Origin: Alphaproteobacteria bacterium
Lineage (GTDB): Bacteria > Pseudomonadota > Alphaproteobacteria > SHVP01
Assembly: GCA_009694165.1 (NCBI GenBank)
Contig: SHVP01000057.1
Coordinates: forward strand, 1 to 15,481
DNA: 15,481 nucleotides
Direction: 5' to 3'
Both the position numbers and the translations under genes were made by a program. This document shows, piece after piece, positions 7,247 to 14,233 of the stretch (the stretch's first letter is position 1; the number at the start of each line of letters is the position of its first letter). Under the pieces are notes generated by a model. The model was not told the origin of the DNA. It did not search any database and worked only from the letters and a program-made list of their open reading frames with translations.

Positions 7247-7684
7247 ATGGCGACCAAGCAGCCTTTCAATCTATCGGGCCTGCCGAGCCGATTCGTATTC
7301 AGTCTGCTGGTGGTGTTCGCGACCTACAATCCGAGCGGCTACTCCTTCTATCACTGGCTGATCGACGTCAATAGCGCTTTGATTTCGTTGAAAATATTTA
7401 CATCTCTCCTGGTGATCATCCTCTATTACGCGATGTTCCGGGTCTTGTACGCCGCGTTTCGCCTTTCCGGGCTGGTCGCCGCGAGCTTGGCGGCCCTTCT
7501 TTTCAGCTTCCTCTTGATCACGCATAGTCTGTCCCAGGGCTCGGGATCTGAATGGTCCTTCTATTTCTTGCTGGCGCAGTATGTTGTCTTGTTTTCGTTG
7601 GCGATTGTTTTGGCGTTCGGCCTGTCCTGGTCGCACCTGATCCAACGGCTCACCGGGCAGCAGCAAAAGCGCTATGTTCGATGA
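7247..7684 (+). CDS. DUF6524 family membrane protein, copy 2
   Basis: A 145-aa paralogue of the 5655-6095 product. It shares FATYNPSGYSFYHW (24-37) and GLSWSHLIQRLTGQ (125-138) and has the same four hydrophobic segments (about 14-28, 44-66, 74-93, 106-127). It lacks the acidic tail of copy 1 and ends in KRYVR instead. The middle of the gene (about 7370-7660) is visibly richer in A and T than its neighbours. The ribosome site is weak (GCGAGA). Its stop overlaps the start of the next gene as ATGA (7681-7684), which indicates translational coupling. Confidence 0.85.
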   Translation: MATKQPFNLSGLPSRFVFSLLVVFATYNPSGYSFYHWLIDVNSALISLKIFTSLLVIILYYAMFRVLYAAFRLSGLVAASLAALLFSFLLITHSLSQGSGSEWSFYFLLAQYVVLFSLAIVLAFGLSWSHLIQRLTGQQQKRYVR

Positions 7685-8130
7685 TCGGGATTCGGTATCG
7701 GGAACATGTCATGAGGGGCCGCCACCACTCCAAAGAAGACGGCCGGGCCGCCGCCACCGCGGAACAACCCCTCGTCGCGGTCGGCCTCGGGGGTCGCCTC
7801 GAGCTGACGGATGGAAGTCTCCGGATCGTCAAGGGCGGCGTCATCGGCCACCTCGTCACTTTTCTCTGGCTCCAACACGGCATGATGGAAAAACGGATTG
7901 CGCTCGCCAGCGTGACCTCGGTCGAGATCGTGACGCCGACGTTTCTTCCAGACTTCATCCGCGTGACCTACGCCGGGAGCCCGCCTCAGACGGGTCGATA
8001 CCTCGCGGACAGTCTCGCCGAGAACGCGCTGGTGATGAACGTCGTCGACAACCGGGCCTTTCACGAAATCGCCAAGCGCATCGAGCAGGCGATCGCCATT
8101 CCCGTTCGATCCGGAACTTCGAAGACCTGA
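7681..8130 (+). CDS. small bacterial PH-like domain protein
   Basis: A 149-aa soluble protein. The start is set by the ATGA overlap with the DUF6524 gene; an internal ATG at 7711 is an alternative. From about residue 37 the sequence runs GGRLELTDGSLRIVKGG, then a hydrophobic turn, EKRIALASVTSVEI, a strand with IRVTYAG, ALVMNVVDN, and a final amphipathic helix FHEIAKRIEQAI. This beta-rich order with a closing helix, and the phrases 'L-x-I-T-S-V-x-I' and 'N-R-x-F-x-x-I', fit short bacterial PH-like domains (DUF4429 type). Such domains are often membrane-associated by partner binding. It has no signal peptide, so it probably acts on the cytoplasmic side next to the coupled membrane protein. The fold call is by pattern only. 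Confidence 0.7.
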   Translation: MIGIRYREHVMRGRHHSKEDGRAAATAEQPLVAVGLGGRLELTDGSLRIVKGGVIGHLVTFLWLQHGMMEKRIALASVTSVEIVTPTFLPDFIRVTYAGSPPQTGRYLADSLAENALVMNVVDNRAFHEIAKRIEQAIAIPVRSGTSKT

Positions 8131-8228
8131 GTCTGCCCAGTCGCGTTCGTCGGTCGCGTGCGCCGGGAAGCCGGCATCCGATGGCCCGGCGATGAATGAC
8201 GCCTGGAGAATTGGGGCCGATGCGGGAC

Positions 8229-8259
8229 TCGACATCGTAAGGCGCTTGATCTCTATATA
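8229..8259 (+). promoter_or_regulatory. AT-rich candidate promoter upstream of the MlaA-like gene
   Basis: TCGACA (8229-8234, 5 of 6 to TTGACA) is followed after 19 nt by TATATA (8254-8259, 4 of 6 to TATAAT). It lies in the only strongly AT-rich patch here (CTATATATTTAAAC), 33 nt before the ATG at 8292. The spacing is long, so this is tentative. Confidence 0.3.
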
Positions 8260-8291
8260 TTTAAACGTAGCGAGACTACCCACGGGACGGA

Positions 8292-9545
8292 ATGCCTTCA
8301 GCCTTTCCCAGCATCAGTCGCGCGCGCGCATGCGCCGCACGTCTGCGATCCCCGTGTCGCGGCCGGCGCCGGCTCATGGTGCCGCTCGGTGTGGCGGCGG
8401 CGCTGTTGGCGGCCGTCTCAGCATCGGAAACTCGGGCCGCCGAGTTGTTCGAGCCACCCACGGGCCAGCAGGAGCCGCGCCCCTTGTTCGGTCCCGGCGT
8501 GCAAGGCCTCTACGAGGACGCTCGCACCCGGATATTCGAACCCGCCAGGATTGCAGCGGCTCAGATGCTCGGGAATCCGGCGACCCAGGCGGCGATCGAT
8601 CGGGCCTCCGGCACGATTCGGCAGTTCGCCGAGACGGTGAATGCCGACCTGGCCCGCACGGCGGAAGCCATCGAAAGTTTTCTGTCACGGCCGGAGGTCG
8701 ACCATTCCATCAAGGCGGCCGAGGCATCGGCTCGTCGCCTCCGGGTCGCGTTGCGGCGACGGGTCGTGGAACCATGGATGCGGGCGGCCGAGGAAACGCT
8801 CGTCGCCCCCGAGGGCGCAACGGCTCACGTTGACGCCGAAGGGGCACTCAGCCCGGCCGCGCCGATCTTCATGGCCGCGCCGCCGCGCGTGCCGGGCGGC
8901 GACGGCACCGGCGGCTTCGAGGACAATGACCCGCTCGAACCCATCAACCGCGCGATGTTCAGCCTCAACAACGGGCTGCAAATGACAGTGATGGAGCCGG
9001 TTTCGAATTTTTATATCCGGTCGACAACGCCCCCGGTGCGTAACGGCATGCGCAATTTCTTCGCAAATCTGCGCGAGCCGGTGACGGTCGTCAGCAACCT
9101 GATCGAGGGCAGGTTGGACGGCGCCGGCAACGCGACGGCGCGGTTCGGAATCAACACGGTCCTGGGTATCGCGGGCGTCCTCGATCCGGCCGCCCAGATG
9201 GGCTTCTCCGCAGCTCCGCGCAATCTCGAGCACACGTTGTGCGCCTTCGGCCTGGCACCCGGTCCGTACGTCGTTCTGCCGATCCTCGGTCCGGCGACCG
9301 TACGTGACTCCGTCGGCAGGATCGCGACGGTCGTCGCCTATTTCCAGGTGATGGGCGCGACCATCTATATCCCGTACCGCCTCACGGACATCACTCTACA
9401 ATATGCGGATCGGCGCGATCGGATGAGGTCCGTGAGCGCGATGTCGATCGATCCTTACGTGGCCCACAGGGCGCTCTACCTGGCCACAAGGACCCTGACG
9501 TGCGGCGATCAGGCCAAGGCGGACCAAGAATTGTTCACGCGGTGA
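8292..9545 (+). CDS. mlaA: MlaA/VacJ-like outer-membrane lipid transport protein with long N-terminal extension
   Basis: A 417-aa protein. Residues about 211-400 carry the MlaA pattern: DPLEPINRAMFSLN (213-226), RNGMRNFFANLREPVT, the stretch RFGINTVLGIAGVLDPA, FGLAPGPYVVLPILGP, and RDSVGRI. MlaA removes mislocalised phospholipid from the outer leaflet of the outer membrane and passes it to MlaC. Unusual points: a signal peptide with a basic n-region and hydrophobic core at 29-43 ends in TRAA without a lipobox Cys, whereas classical MlaA is a lipoprotein. About 160 extra residues (50-210), mainly amphipathic helix, also precede the domain. No mlaBCDEF genes are nearby. The ATG at 8292 is used; an ATG at 8376 would give a shorter signal peptide. 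Convergent with the next gene, 6 bp apart. Confidence 0.88.
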   Translation: MPSAFPSISRARACAARLRSPCRGRRRLMVPLGVAAALLAAVSASETRAAELFEPPTGQQEPRPLFGPGVQGLYEDARTRIFEPARIAAAQMLGNPATQAAIDRASGTIRQFAETVNADLARTAEAIESFLSRPEVDHSIKAAEASARRLRVALRRRVVEPWMRAAEETLVAPEGATAHVDAEGALSPAAPIFMAAPPRVPGGDGTGGFEDNDPLEPINRAMFSLNNGLQMTVMEPVSNFYIRSTTPPVRNGMRNFFANLREPVTVVSNLIEGRLDGAGNATARFGINTVLGIAGVLDPAAQMGFSAAPRNLEHTLCAFGLAPGPYVVLPILGPATVRDSVGRIATVVAYFQVMGATIYIPYRLTDITLQYADRRDRMRSVSAMSIDPYVAHRALYLATRTLTCGDQAKADQELFTR

Positions 9546-9551
9546 GGGGCG

Positions 9552-9974
9552 TTAGATTTTTCTGAACCACCTTCGCGAGCCGATCAGCCAACGGCTCTTC
9601 CTGGCCTTCCATCCGTGCTCCAAAACAATATGCTTTACGCGCTTGCGGATTTGGTCGTCGGGGATCCGCCCCTTGGTCAACCTGCGGTAAACGGCGACCG
9701 CCTCGGAGAACAATTTCCGCGCCACACGATTTTTTTTGACGGAATGCTCCAGCAGCATGCTGACGTGGTTTTCGACAGCGCTGACCAAGGTAATGTCGTG
9801 GTCGTCCGCGATCCCGAAGAGAACCCCCCGCGCCTCGTCAAGATCCAAGCCGAACCGCGCGATCCCCTCCTTGAGCACGGCCGTCTCGTCTTCACGCGAG
9901 ATGATTTCGCCATCGACCGCGTGAATCCGGGCGTAGTCTCCGAATTTCTTTTTTTCGTGAGGAGAAACGGACAT
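9552..9974 (-). CDS. small helical protein of unknown function
   Basis: A 140-aa protein, acidic in the middle and strongly basic at the end (KARKSRWLIGSRRWFRKI). It is predicted all-helical and soluble, with no signal peptide. It carries GIARFGLDLDEARGVLFGIAD and, further on, LFSEAVAVYRRLTKGRIPDDQIRKR. This layout of paired acidic helices recalls TerB-like domains, but I cannot assign it. The ATG at 9974 starts the conserved-looking part (MSVSPHEKKKFGD). The frame is open up to an ATG at 10100, just 2 nt after the stop of the upstream TAXI-like gene, which would suit coupled translation but adds 42 residues without evident structure. It is probably in the same transcript as that gene. Confidence 0.6.
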   Translation of the reverse strand: MSVSPHEKKKFGDYARIHAVDGEIISREDETAVLKEGIARFGLDLDEARGVLFGIADDHDITLVSAVENHVSMLLEHSVKKNRVARKLFSEAVAVYRRLTKGRIPDDQIRKRVKHIVLEHGWKARKSRWLIGSRRWFRKI

Positions 9975-10102
9975 ATCCAATTCCGTATTGCTGACTGCCT
10001 TGTGGGGGATCACGACACCTGGATCATGGAGCGCCGCCTGCAGGCCACTCGCCTTCGGATGACGGCGATTATGGCCCCGGCGGGGCGAAATCAACGACAT
10101 TA

Positions 10103-11266
10103 TCAGTCATTTGCGCCTTTGATCGGCTTCTCCTTCTGCAACAACCGCACAAAAAGGCCGCTGGATGAAGAGGCGTCCTCCGCGCGGTTGAGGGTGCGCG
10201 CCATCGTCGGGTTTCCGGCCTCGATCCCTCGCAACCGGGCGTCACCGCCCGACGCCGGGACGCCGGCCGCATGTTCCACGTCTCCAAAGACCCGTGCGCT
10301 GACGAATTGGGTCAGGTCGACGAGAAACCGCCAGACCTCGCCCAGAGCGGCAACAACGACGGTCATCGATTCCCTGATTGAGAAGCCTCGCTCGGCGCTC
10401 GTGTTGCCTTGCAGCATGGCGTGAGCCACCGCCTCCGACAAACGAACATCGGCCTTCTCGCTCACGACCACACCAAGCGACGTGCAGGTCGTGTGATACT
10501 TGCGGCTACCGTACAGCCAGCCGCCGTCGGCAAGGGTGATCTCGCGCAGCGTGTAGGGAGCGTTTTCATTGAGCGCAGCCAAGGCAATCGGACGGGAGAT
10601 GACAGGAACGAGATCGACCTCCTCTCGCTCAAGCAGAGCATTGAGGTCGTCGTTGCGGAATGGCTGATAGGCGATGAAAAGAGCGGCATCGGTCTCGCCG
10701 GAAGCGACCCGGCTCAATGCCCGCGATCCGCCGAAATGCTTCCGATCCACATTGTCGAGCGCCGGATCCAGGGCGCGCAGAATCGCGAACGTCTCGGCCA
10801 CGCGGCCCGATTCGGGGCCGATGTCCAAGGTTACAGGGCGGGAACGCCGAGGCGAGACCAGATCGTCGTAAGTCTGAATTGGCGATCCCTTGCGCACGAC
10901 CGCCACCAGACAGGCGGGAATGCCGCCATAGAATTCCAGCCGGTCGAAATTCTCCGGGTCCCGGCGCAGGCGGTCGACGAAGAGGTCCCTTTGAACGAAG
11001 CCCACGCTGCGGGCATCGATCCGCACACGTCTCAAGACGTCGATATCGCCGTTCGTTTGGGTCAAATCGTATTGGAATCGGTCGGACAACTGCTGGCGGA
11101 GGTTCGGCCCGAATGTCTCGAAACTCGTCGCCTGCCAGGCGCTGACGAGGATCGTCCCCTCGCCCGCGGCACCCGGCCAAGCCAAGGCGCCGACGCAACC
11201 GCCGACGAGCACACCAAGAACGTGGGCGCGGAAACCTTTTCCGTCCGTCGTCGCAGACCACCGCAT
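10103..11266 (-). CDS. TAXI-type periplasmic substrate-binding protein, orphan
   Basis: A 387-aa exported protein. The start at 11266 is chosen because a promoter at 11294-11323 would begin transcription about 20 nt upstream, excluding the longer frame (to 11341), and because it gives a clean signal peptide (core about 17-30, cut near AAG). The mature part opens with a substrate-binding-like beginning (GTILVSAWQATSFETFG). It also has VGFVQRDLFVDRL, FYGGIPACLVAVVRKGSPI, YDDL, DIGPESGRVAETF and SGETDAALFI, typical of the two-lobed TAXI/TRAP or ABC binding-protein fold. After the fold come about 80 residues including a predicted helix (ESMTVVVAALGEVWRFLVDLT) and a low-complexity Ser-rich tail. 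No transporter permease is adjacent, so it may serve a distant transporter or act as a sensor. Ligand unknown. Confidence 0.75.
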   Translation of the reverse strand: MRWSATTDGKGFRAHVLGVLVGGCVGALAWPGAAGEGTILVSAWQATSFETFGPNLRQQLSDRFQYDLTQTNGDIDVLRRVRIDARSVGFVQRDLFVDRLRRDPENFDRLEFYGGIPACLVAVVRKGSPIQTYDDLVSPRRSRPVTLDIGPESGRVAETFAILRALDPALDNVDRKHFGGSRALSRVASGETDAALFIAYQPFRNDDLNALLEREEVDLVPVISRPIALAALNENAPYTLREITLADGGWLYGSRKYHTTCTSLGVVVSEKADVRLSEAVAHAMLQGNTSAERGFSIRESMTVVVAALGEVWRFLVDLTQFVSARVFGDVEHAAGVPASGGDARLRGIEAGNPTMARTLNRAEDASSSSGLFVRLLQKEKPIKGAND

Positions 11267-11293
11267 GGAATTCCCCGGCCGGCTGAACGGGCG

Positions 11294-11323
11294 ACTATAC
11301 ACAATGCCGATCTCGGTTGTCAC
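11294..11323 (-). promoter_or_regulatory. promoter of the TAXI-like gene
   Basis: On the minus strand GTGACA (11323-11318, 5 of 6 to TTGACA) is separated by 18 nt from TATAGT (11299-11294, 5 of 6 to TATAAT). The expected transcription start near 11286 leaves a leader of about 20 nt before the ATG at 11266. Confidence 0.55.
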
Positions 11324-11655
11324 CATAGGGTCTGAACTCACCTCGGAGCCAGAGGGACATCAAAGCATGATCTTTCCGGATTGAACCGGCTGCCCCGGGG
11401 GCATTTTGCGGCGCGGGCAGGAGCGGGGCGCAGCGCGCAGCGAGGCCTATGGGCAAGCCCCGCAACATTGGGCGCCATGCGGGGATCCCATCCTGGCTCG
11501 CGCCCCCGGACCGGCTATTGTCGGCAGGATATCTCTAGAATTCACCGCCGGTGCGTTGTAGCATCGCACGACCGGTTGATGGGATGAGCTTGCGGATGGA
11601 TGCCCTTGGAACAGGGCTGAAGTCTTCGACATCGCGGTAGCTGGGGAGAAATATC
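11324..11655 (+). other. 332-bp divergent intergenic region
   Basis: No gene is supported here. It holds a 7-bp inverted repeat CCCCGCA/TGCGGGG (11458-11484, 13-nt loop) and a short GC palindrome followed by TTTT (11393-11407). The ribosome site of the next gene is GGGGAG at 11643-11648. No convincing plus-strand promoter was found. Confidence 0.5.
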
Positions 11656-12009
11656 ATGCGAGCATTTGCACTGGTTGCGGCTTTCGTCCTTGTCGTCATG
11701 CTGCCCTTTGGCGCCGCGGCACAGCAGCGCGCACCGGGGCCGCAGCCGCAGCCCCAACTGCAGGACGCGATTCAAGGCGTGACCGCCGGTAAGATCCTGG
11801 CGATCGGCGTGGGCGTGATCGTTGGAGCCGTGGTCCTGGACGCCCTCCTGGCGGCCAATGCTGCACCGCTCGTGGGCGGGATCGTGGGCGGCTTTGCCGG
11901 AGCCTGGTGGTACAACAACAGCGGCGATTCGACGCCCCGGGTGAATATCCGTCAACCGACCCACGTCGCCGTGGCGTTGCGCCAAGCGCCTCTGGATCGG
12001 ACGTTCTAG
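11656..12009 (+). CDS. small exported glycine-zipper protein, W-W-Y family, copy B
   Basis: A 117-aa paralogue of the 4169-4516 and 13919-14233 products. Signal peptide 1-22 (cut after AAA), a Pro/Gln-rich linker (PQPQPQ, 29-35), then KILAIGVGVIVGAVVL (46-61) and LVGGIVGGFAGAWWYNN (72-88), followed by a short polar tail. GVIVGA-I/V-VL and W-W-Y are shared with copy A; the Q-Q start of the mature part and W-W-Y-N are shared with copy C. The ATG is supported by GGGGAG 7 nt upstream. The two glycine-patterned segments should form a membrane hairpin or oligomer. Function unknown. Confidence 0.82.
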   Translation: MRAFALVAAFVLVVMLPFGAAAQQRAPGPQPQPQLQDAIQGVTAGKILAIGVGVIVGAVVLDALLAANAAPLVGGIVGGFAGAWWYNNSGDSTPRVNIRQPTHVAVALRQAPLDRTF

Positions 12010-12208
12010 CTTCCGAGGCCGGGCTCGGCGGCGGTCATCGTGCCGTCGCCAAGGGAACGGGCAATGCCGGGCGACCACGAGGTCGTCTTGCGCCAGGGGA
12101 TCGGTTTGCGGAAGGCGACCGGGTCGTATCGCGAACCTCGACCAGCTCCAGGCCCGCGTGAGCGTCTCGCGCTTGAAATCGAGCGAAAAGTTCGCGGATC
12201 GGGCCGAA

Positions 12209-12856
12209 ATGATGTCGATCAGACGCATACTTGTCGCGCTTGCCCTGCTGATCGCTTGGGTCGGACCGGCCGATGCCGGACTTGACGAGAGTTGGGATGC
12301 AGCGCGCAGCGGCGATTATTCGCGCGCGCTCAAAGAGGTCGTCACGCCGATCAGACAGACACTCAACTCCCTGATCGAACAAGCCGGCCCCACGCTGGAG
12401 CGCAGCGTCGGCACGTTCGAAGCTCTGATCGGCGACGCTTACTACTATGGTCATGGCGTATCGCGGGACTATGTCGCGGCGGTGGGCTGGTACCGTCGGG
12501 CCGCGGCGAAGGGGAACGCCATGGCACAGAGCACGCTCGGCGACGTGTACTACTACGGCCGCGGCATGCCGCAAAACTTTGTTGCCGCCGCGACGTGGTG
12601 GCAATTGGCGGCCGACAGCGGAGTCGCCATCGCCCAGCTGAACCTGAGCGTCGTCTGCGCAAACGGGGACGGCGTACCCCAGGACTACGTCAAGGCTCAC
12701 ACGTACGCCAATCTGGCGGCCGCGCGTCTCCCCGAGGGCGAGGATCGCAATACCGCGATCAAGAACCGCGATATCGTCGCCAAGCTGATGACCCCGAGCC
12801 AACTCGCCGAGGCGCAGCAGCTGGCCCAGGAGTGGCGGCCGAGGAAGCTCGACTGA
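12209..12856 (+). CDS. exported Sel1-repeat protein
   Basis: A 215-aa protein with a signal peptide (residues 1-22, cut after ADA), a short helical lead, and three Sel1-like repeats of about 36 residues. These run LIGDAYYYGHGVSRDYVAAVGW, STLGDVYYYGRGMPQNFVAAATWW and LNLSVVCANGDGVPQDYVKAHTY, each followed by a helix ending in A-A-x-x-G or similar. Sel1 repeats are TPR-like helical pairs used for protein-protein contacts, often in envelope or signalling scaffolds. The third repeat has V-C-A-N in place of the Y-Y-Y-G tyrosines and is diverged. The adjacent ATGs at 12209 and 12212 begin the signal peptide; a GTG at 12158 is in frame but adds residues that spoil it. Ribosome site weak. Confidence 0.85.
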   Translation: MMSIRRILVALALLIAWVGPADAGLDESWDAARSGDYSRALKEVVTPIRQTLNSLIEQAGPTLERSVGTFEALIGDAYYYGHGVSRDYVAAVGWYRRAAAKGNAMAQSTLGDVYYYGRGMPQNFVAAATWWQLAADSGVAIAQLNLSVVCANGDGVPQDYVKAHTYANLAAARLPEGEDRNTAIKNRDIVAKLMTPSQLAEAQQLAQEWRPRKLD

Positions 12857-12945
12857 CACGACGGGACGCCTTGGTGTCGGCGCAAAGAGCATACGCCGCG
12901 GGTGGAATGGCGTCGTCAAATTCGCCGTGCCCAAATGTGCTTCTG

Positions 12946-12954
12946 TGATATGAT
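12946..12954 (+). promoter_or_regulatory. candidate extended -10 promoter
   Basis: TGA-TATGAT: a TGn extension plus a hexamer with 5 of 6 matches to TATAAT, lying about 100 nt upstream of the ATG at 13056 in an AT-richer patch. No good -35 at 17 nt. The leader would contain a 6-bp inverted repeat GCCAAG/CTTGGC (12986-13014). Confidence 0.35.
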
Positions 12955-13055
12955 TTGGCTCTGTAATATATCGATGATGCTTGCTGCCAAGCCCTGCCGA
13001 CGCTGCTTCTTGGCTTCGGTGTAAGAATAGCCAGATGGAATAGGGGGTCCGCGTC

Positions 13056-13742
13056 ATGCGAAAGCTCTTGTGCGTCGCCGTTATCGGGGCGATGACGGTC
13101 GTCCCTGCTGCCAGCCGGGCGCAGCAACCGGCGCCGCCTCCTGTCTCGAGCGGGTTGACCGGGGGAGAGATCGTTGCACTCACGATCGTCGCCGCCGCCG
13201 TCGCGGCCGCGGCTTGGTATGCGCTGGCCGGAACTACCATGGTCGTCAACGGCGGTCGCGCCGCGATGGCCGGGGCTGGCGGGGCTGGCGCGGCTGACGG
13301 CGCCGCGGCAGCCGGAGGCGGGATGGCGATGGAAGCGGCGGCCGCGCGTGCGGCGGTGGCCGAGGCGGCTGTGCCCGCGGGTGGGCGAGCCATGGCGGCC
13401 GAGGCGGCTGTGCCCGCGGGCGGGCGGGCCGTGGCGGCCGAGGCGGCTGTGCCCGCGGCCGAGGGAGCCATGGTGGCCGAGGCGGCCGCGCCGGTAGAGG
13501 CGGCGGCAGCGGCTGCGCCGGCGGCTGAGGCTGCGGCAGGTGGGGGCATGGCTGGCGGCGCGGCCGGGGCCGGCAACGGGGCCATGGCCGGCAACATGAT
13601 GGGGCAAATGCGTGCCGCGGGCATGCGAATGGCGCCGCGCGGCGCCGCAATGGATGGCGCCGCGATGCCCATGGTCATGGGCCAGCATATGGCTCGCATG
13701 GGCAACGCGGGCATGGGCGCTGCCGCCGGCGTGGCGCCCTGA
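13056..13742 (+). CDS. exported Ala/Gly/Met-rich low-complexity repeat protein
   Basis: A 228-aa protein with a start supported by GGGGG 8 nt upstream. Signal peptide 1-22 (cut near R-A-Q), a Pro-rich linker, and one hydrophobic segment (38-60). A long low-complexity region follows, including three 13-residue repeats beginning AEAAVPAGG (102-140), and then a Met-rich C-terminus (GNMMGQMRAAGMRM, MPMVMGQHMARMG). The signal peptide and Q-Q-P start of the mature part resemble the W-W-Y family copies B and C, but the second glycine segment is replaced by the repeat region. Large open frames on the opposite strand here are shadows caused by the GC-rich repeat. Function unknown; methionine clusters suggest possible copper contact, which is inference. 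Confidence 0.75.
   Translation: MRKLLCVAVIGAMTVVPAASRAQQPAPPPVSSGLTGGEIVALTIVAAAVAAAAWYALAGTTMVVNGGRAAMAGAGGAGAADGAAAAGGGMAMEAAAARAAVAEAAVPAGGRAMAAEAAVPAGGRAVAAEAAVPAAEGAMVAEAAAPVEAAAAAAPAAEAAAGGGMAGGAAGAGNGAMAGNMMGQMRAAGMRMAPRGAAMDGAAMPMVMGQHMARMGNAGMGAAAGVAP
13359..13487 (+). repeat. 39-bp tandem repeat inside a coding region
   Basis: GCCGAGGCGGCT starts at 13359, 13398 and 13437, exactly 39 bp apart, and a near-copy follows at 13476. Each unit codes for 13 residues (AEAAVPAGGRAMA type). The first two units are nearly identical at DNA level, pointing to recent duplication. Confidence 0.88.
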
Positions 13743-13918
13743 AGGCGCGTCCCCGGCGGCGCCTCGTGGTCGAGGGCCGCATAAGTTATAACGGGACCGA
13801 CATCGCCGAGAGGTCCGCCGGGTAACACGGGTGCGGCGCGCGACGGTCATCTGCAGTCGCCTCCGCGGCACGTCGATCGCGGTGGCGTTGCGGGCTCCGC
13901 AGGAAGGTCCCTCAGCAA

Positions 13919-14233
13919 ATGAGAAACGCGATGCCAAAGTTGCTTGCGGCTCTCGTGATTTTGGCCACGGCCATCCTGCCGCTTTCGGCGGAGGCGCAAC
14001 AGCCCACCGATCCGCCCAGTCTCCGGGGTGCTCCGATGAGCGAAAACAAAGACGGCGCCCGGGCAATGGCAATCGGTGCGGGGCTCGCGATCGGAGCGAT
14101 CATCGGCAGCTCGTTGACATCGATTCGCGCAACGACCACCCTCGGCGCGATTGCCGGCGGGTTGATCGGAAACTGGTGGTATAACGAGAGCCTCGGGGCG
14201 CCCGCGCTCAAACCCGGCAAGCCGACCCCGTGA
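13919..14233 (+). CDS. small exported glycine-zipper protein, W-W-Y family, copy C
   Basis: A 104-aa paralogue of copies A and B. Signal peptide 1-26 (cut after AEA), a polar Pro-containing linker, then AMAIGAGLAIGAIIG (49-63) and LGAIAGGLIGNWWYNE (75-90), and a Pro/Lys tail. The A-I-G-x-G-x-x-I/A-G-A segment and the G-x-W-W-Y-N ending match copy B closely. The ATG at 13919 has AGGAAGG 11 nt upstream; an ATG at 13931 is also possible and would still give a signal peptide. Its stop overlaps the GTG of the next gene as GTGA (14230-14233), so the two are translationally coupled. Confidence 0.8.
   Translation: MRNAMPKLLAALVILATAILPLSAEAQQPTDPPSLRGAPMSENKDGARAMAIGAGLAIGAIIGSSLTSIRATTTLGAIAGGLIGNWWYNESLGAPALKPGKPTP

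Noticed and set aside
10069..10110. Short frame MTDNVVDFAPPGP overlapping the end of the TAXI-like gene by ATGAC-TGA
   Set aside because: It looks like a natural protein start but stops after 13 codons. A frameshifted start of the 9552-9974 gene is conceivable, but nothing in the sequence proves it.
10409..11335. 308-aa plus-strand open frame
   Set aside because: Shadow of the TAXI-like gene; no signal peptide, domain or ribosome site, and the minus strand has a good promoter and export signal.
12035..13828. 597-aa open frame on the minus strand
   Set aside because: It runs antisense to the Sel1-repeat gene and the Ala/Gly-rich gene; the sequence is Pro/Ala low complexity with no domain or signal, while both plus-strand genes have signal peptides and recognisable structure.
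12759..14072. 437-aa minus-strand open frame rich in Arg, His and Gly
   Set aside because: Antisense to the repeat gene; composition is explained by the GC-rich repeats.
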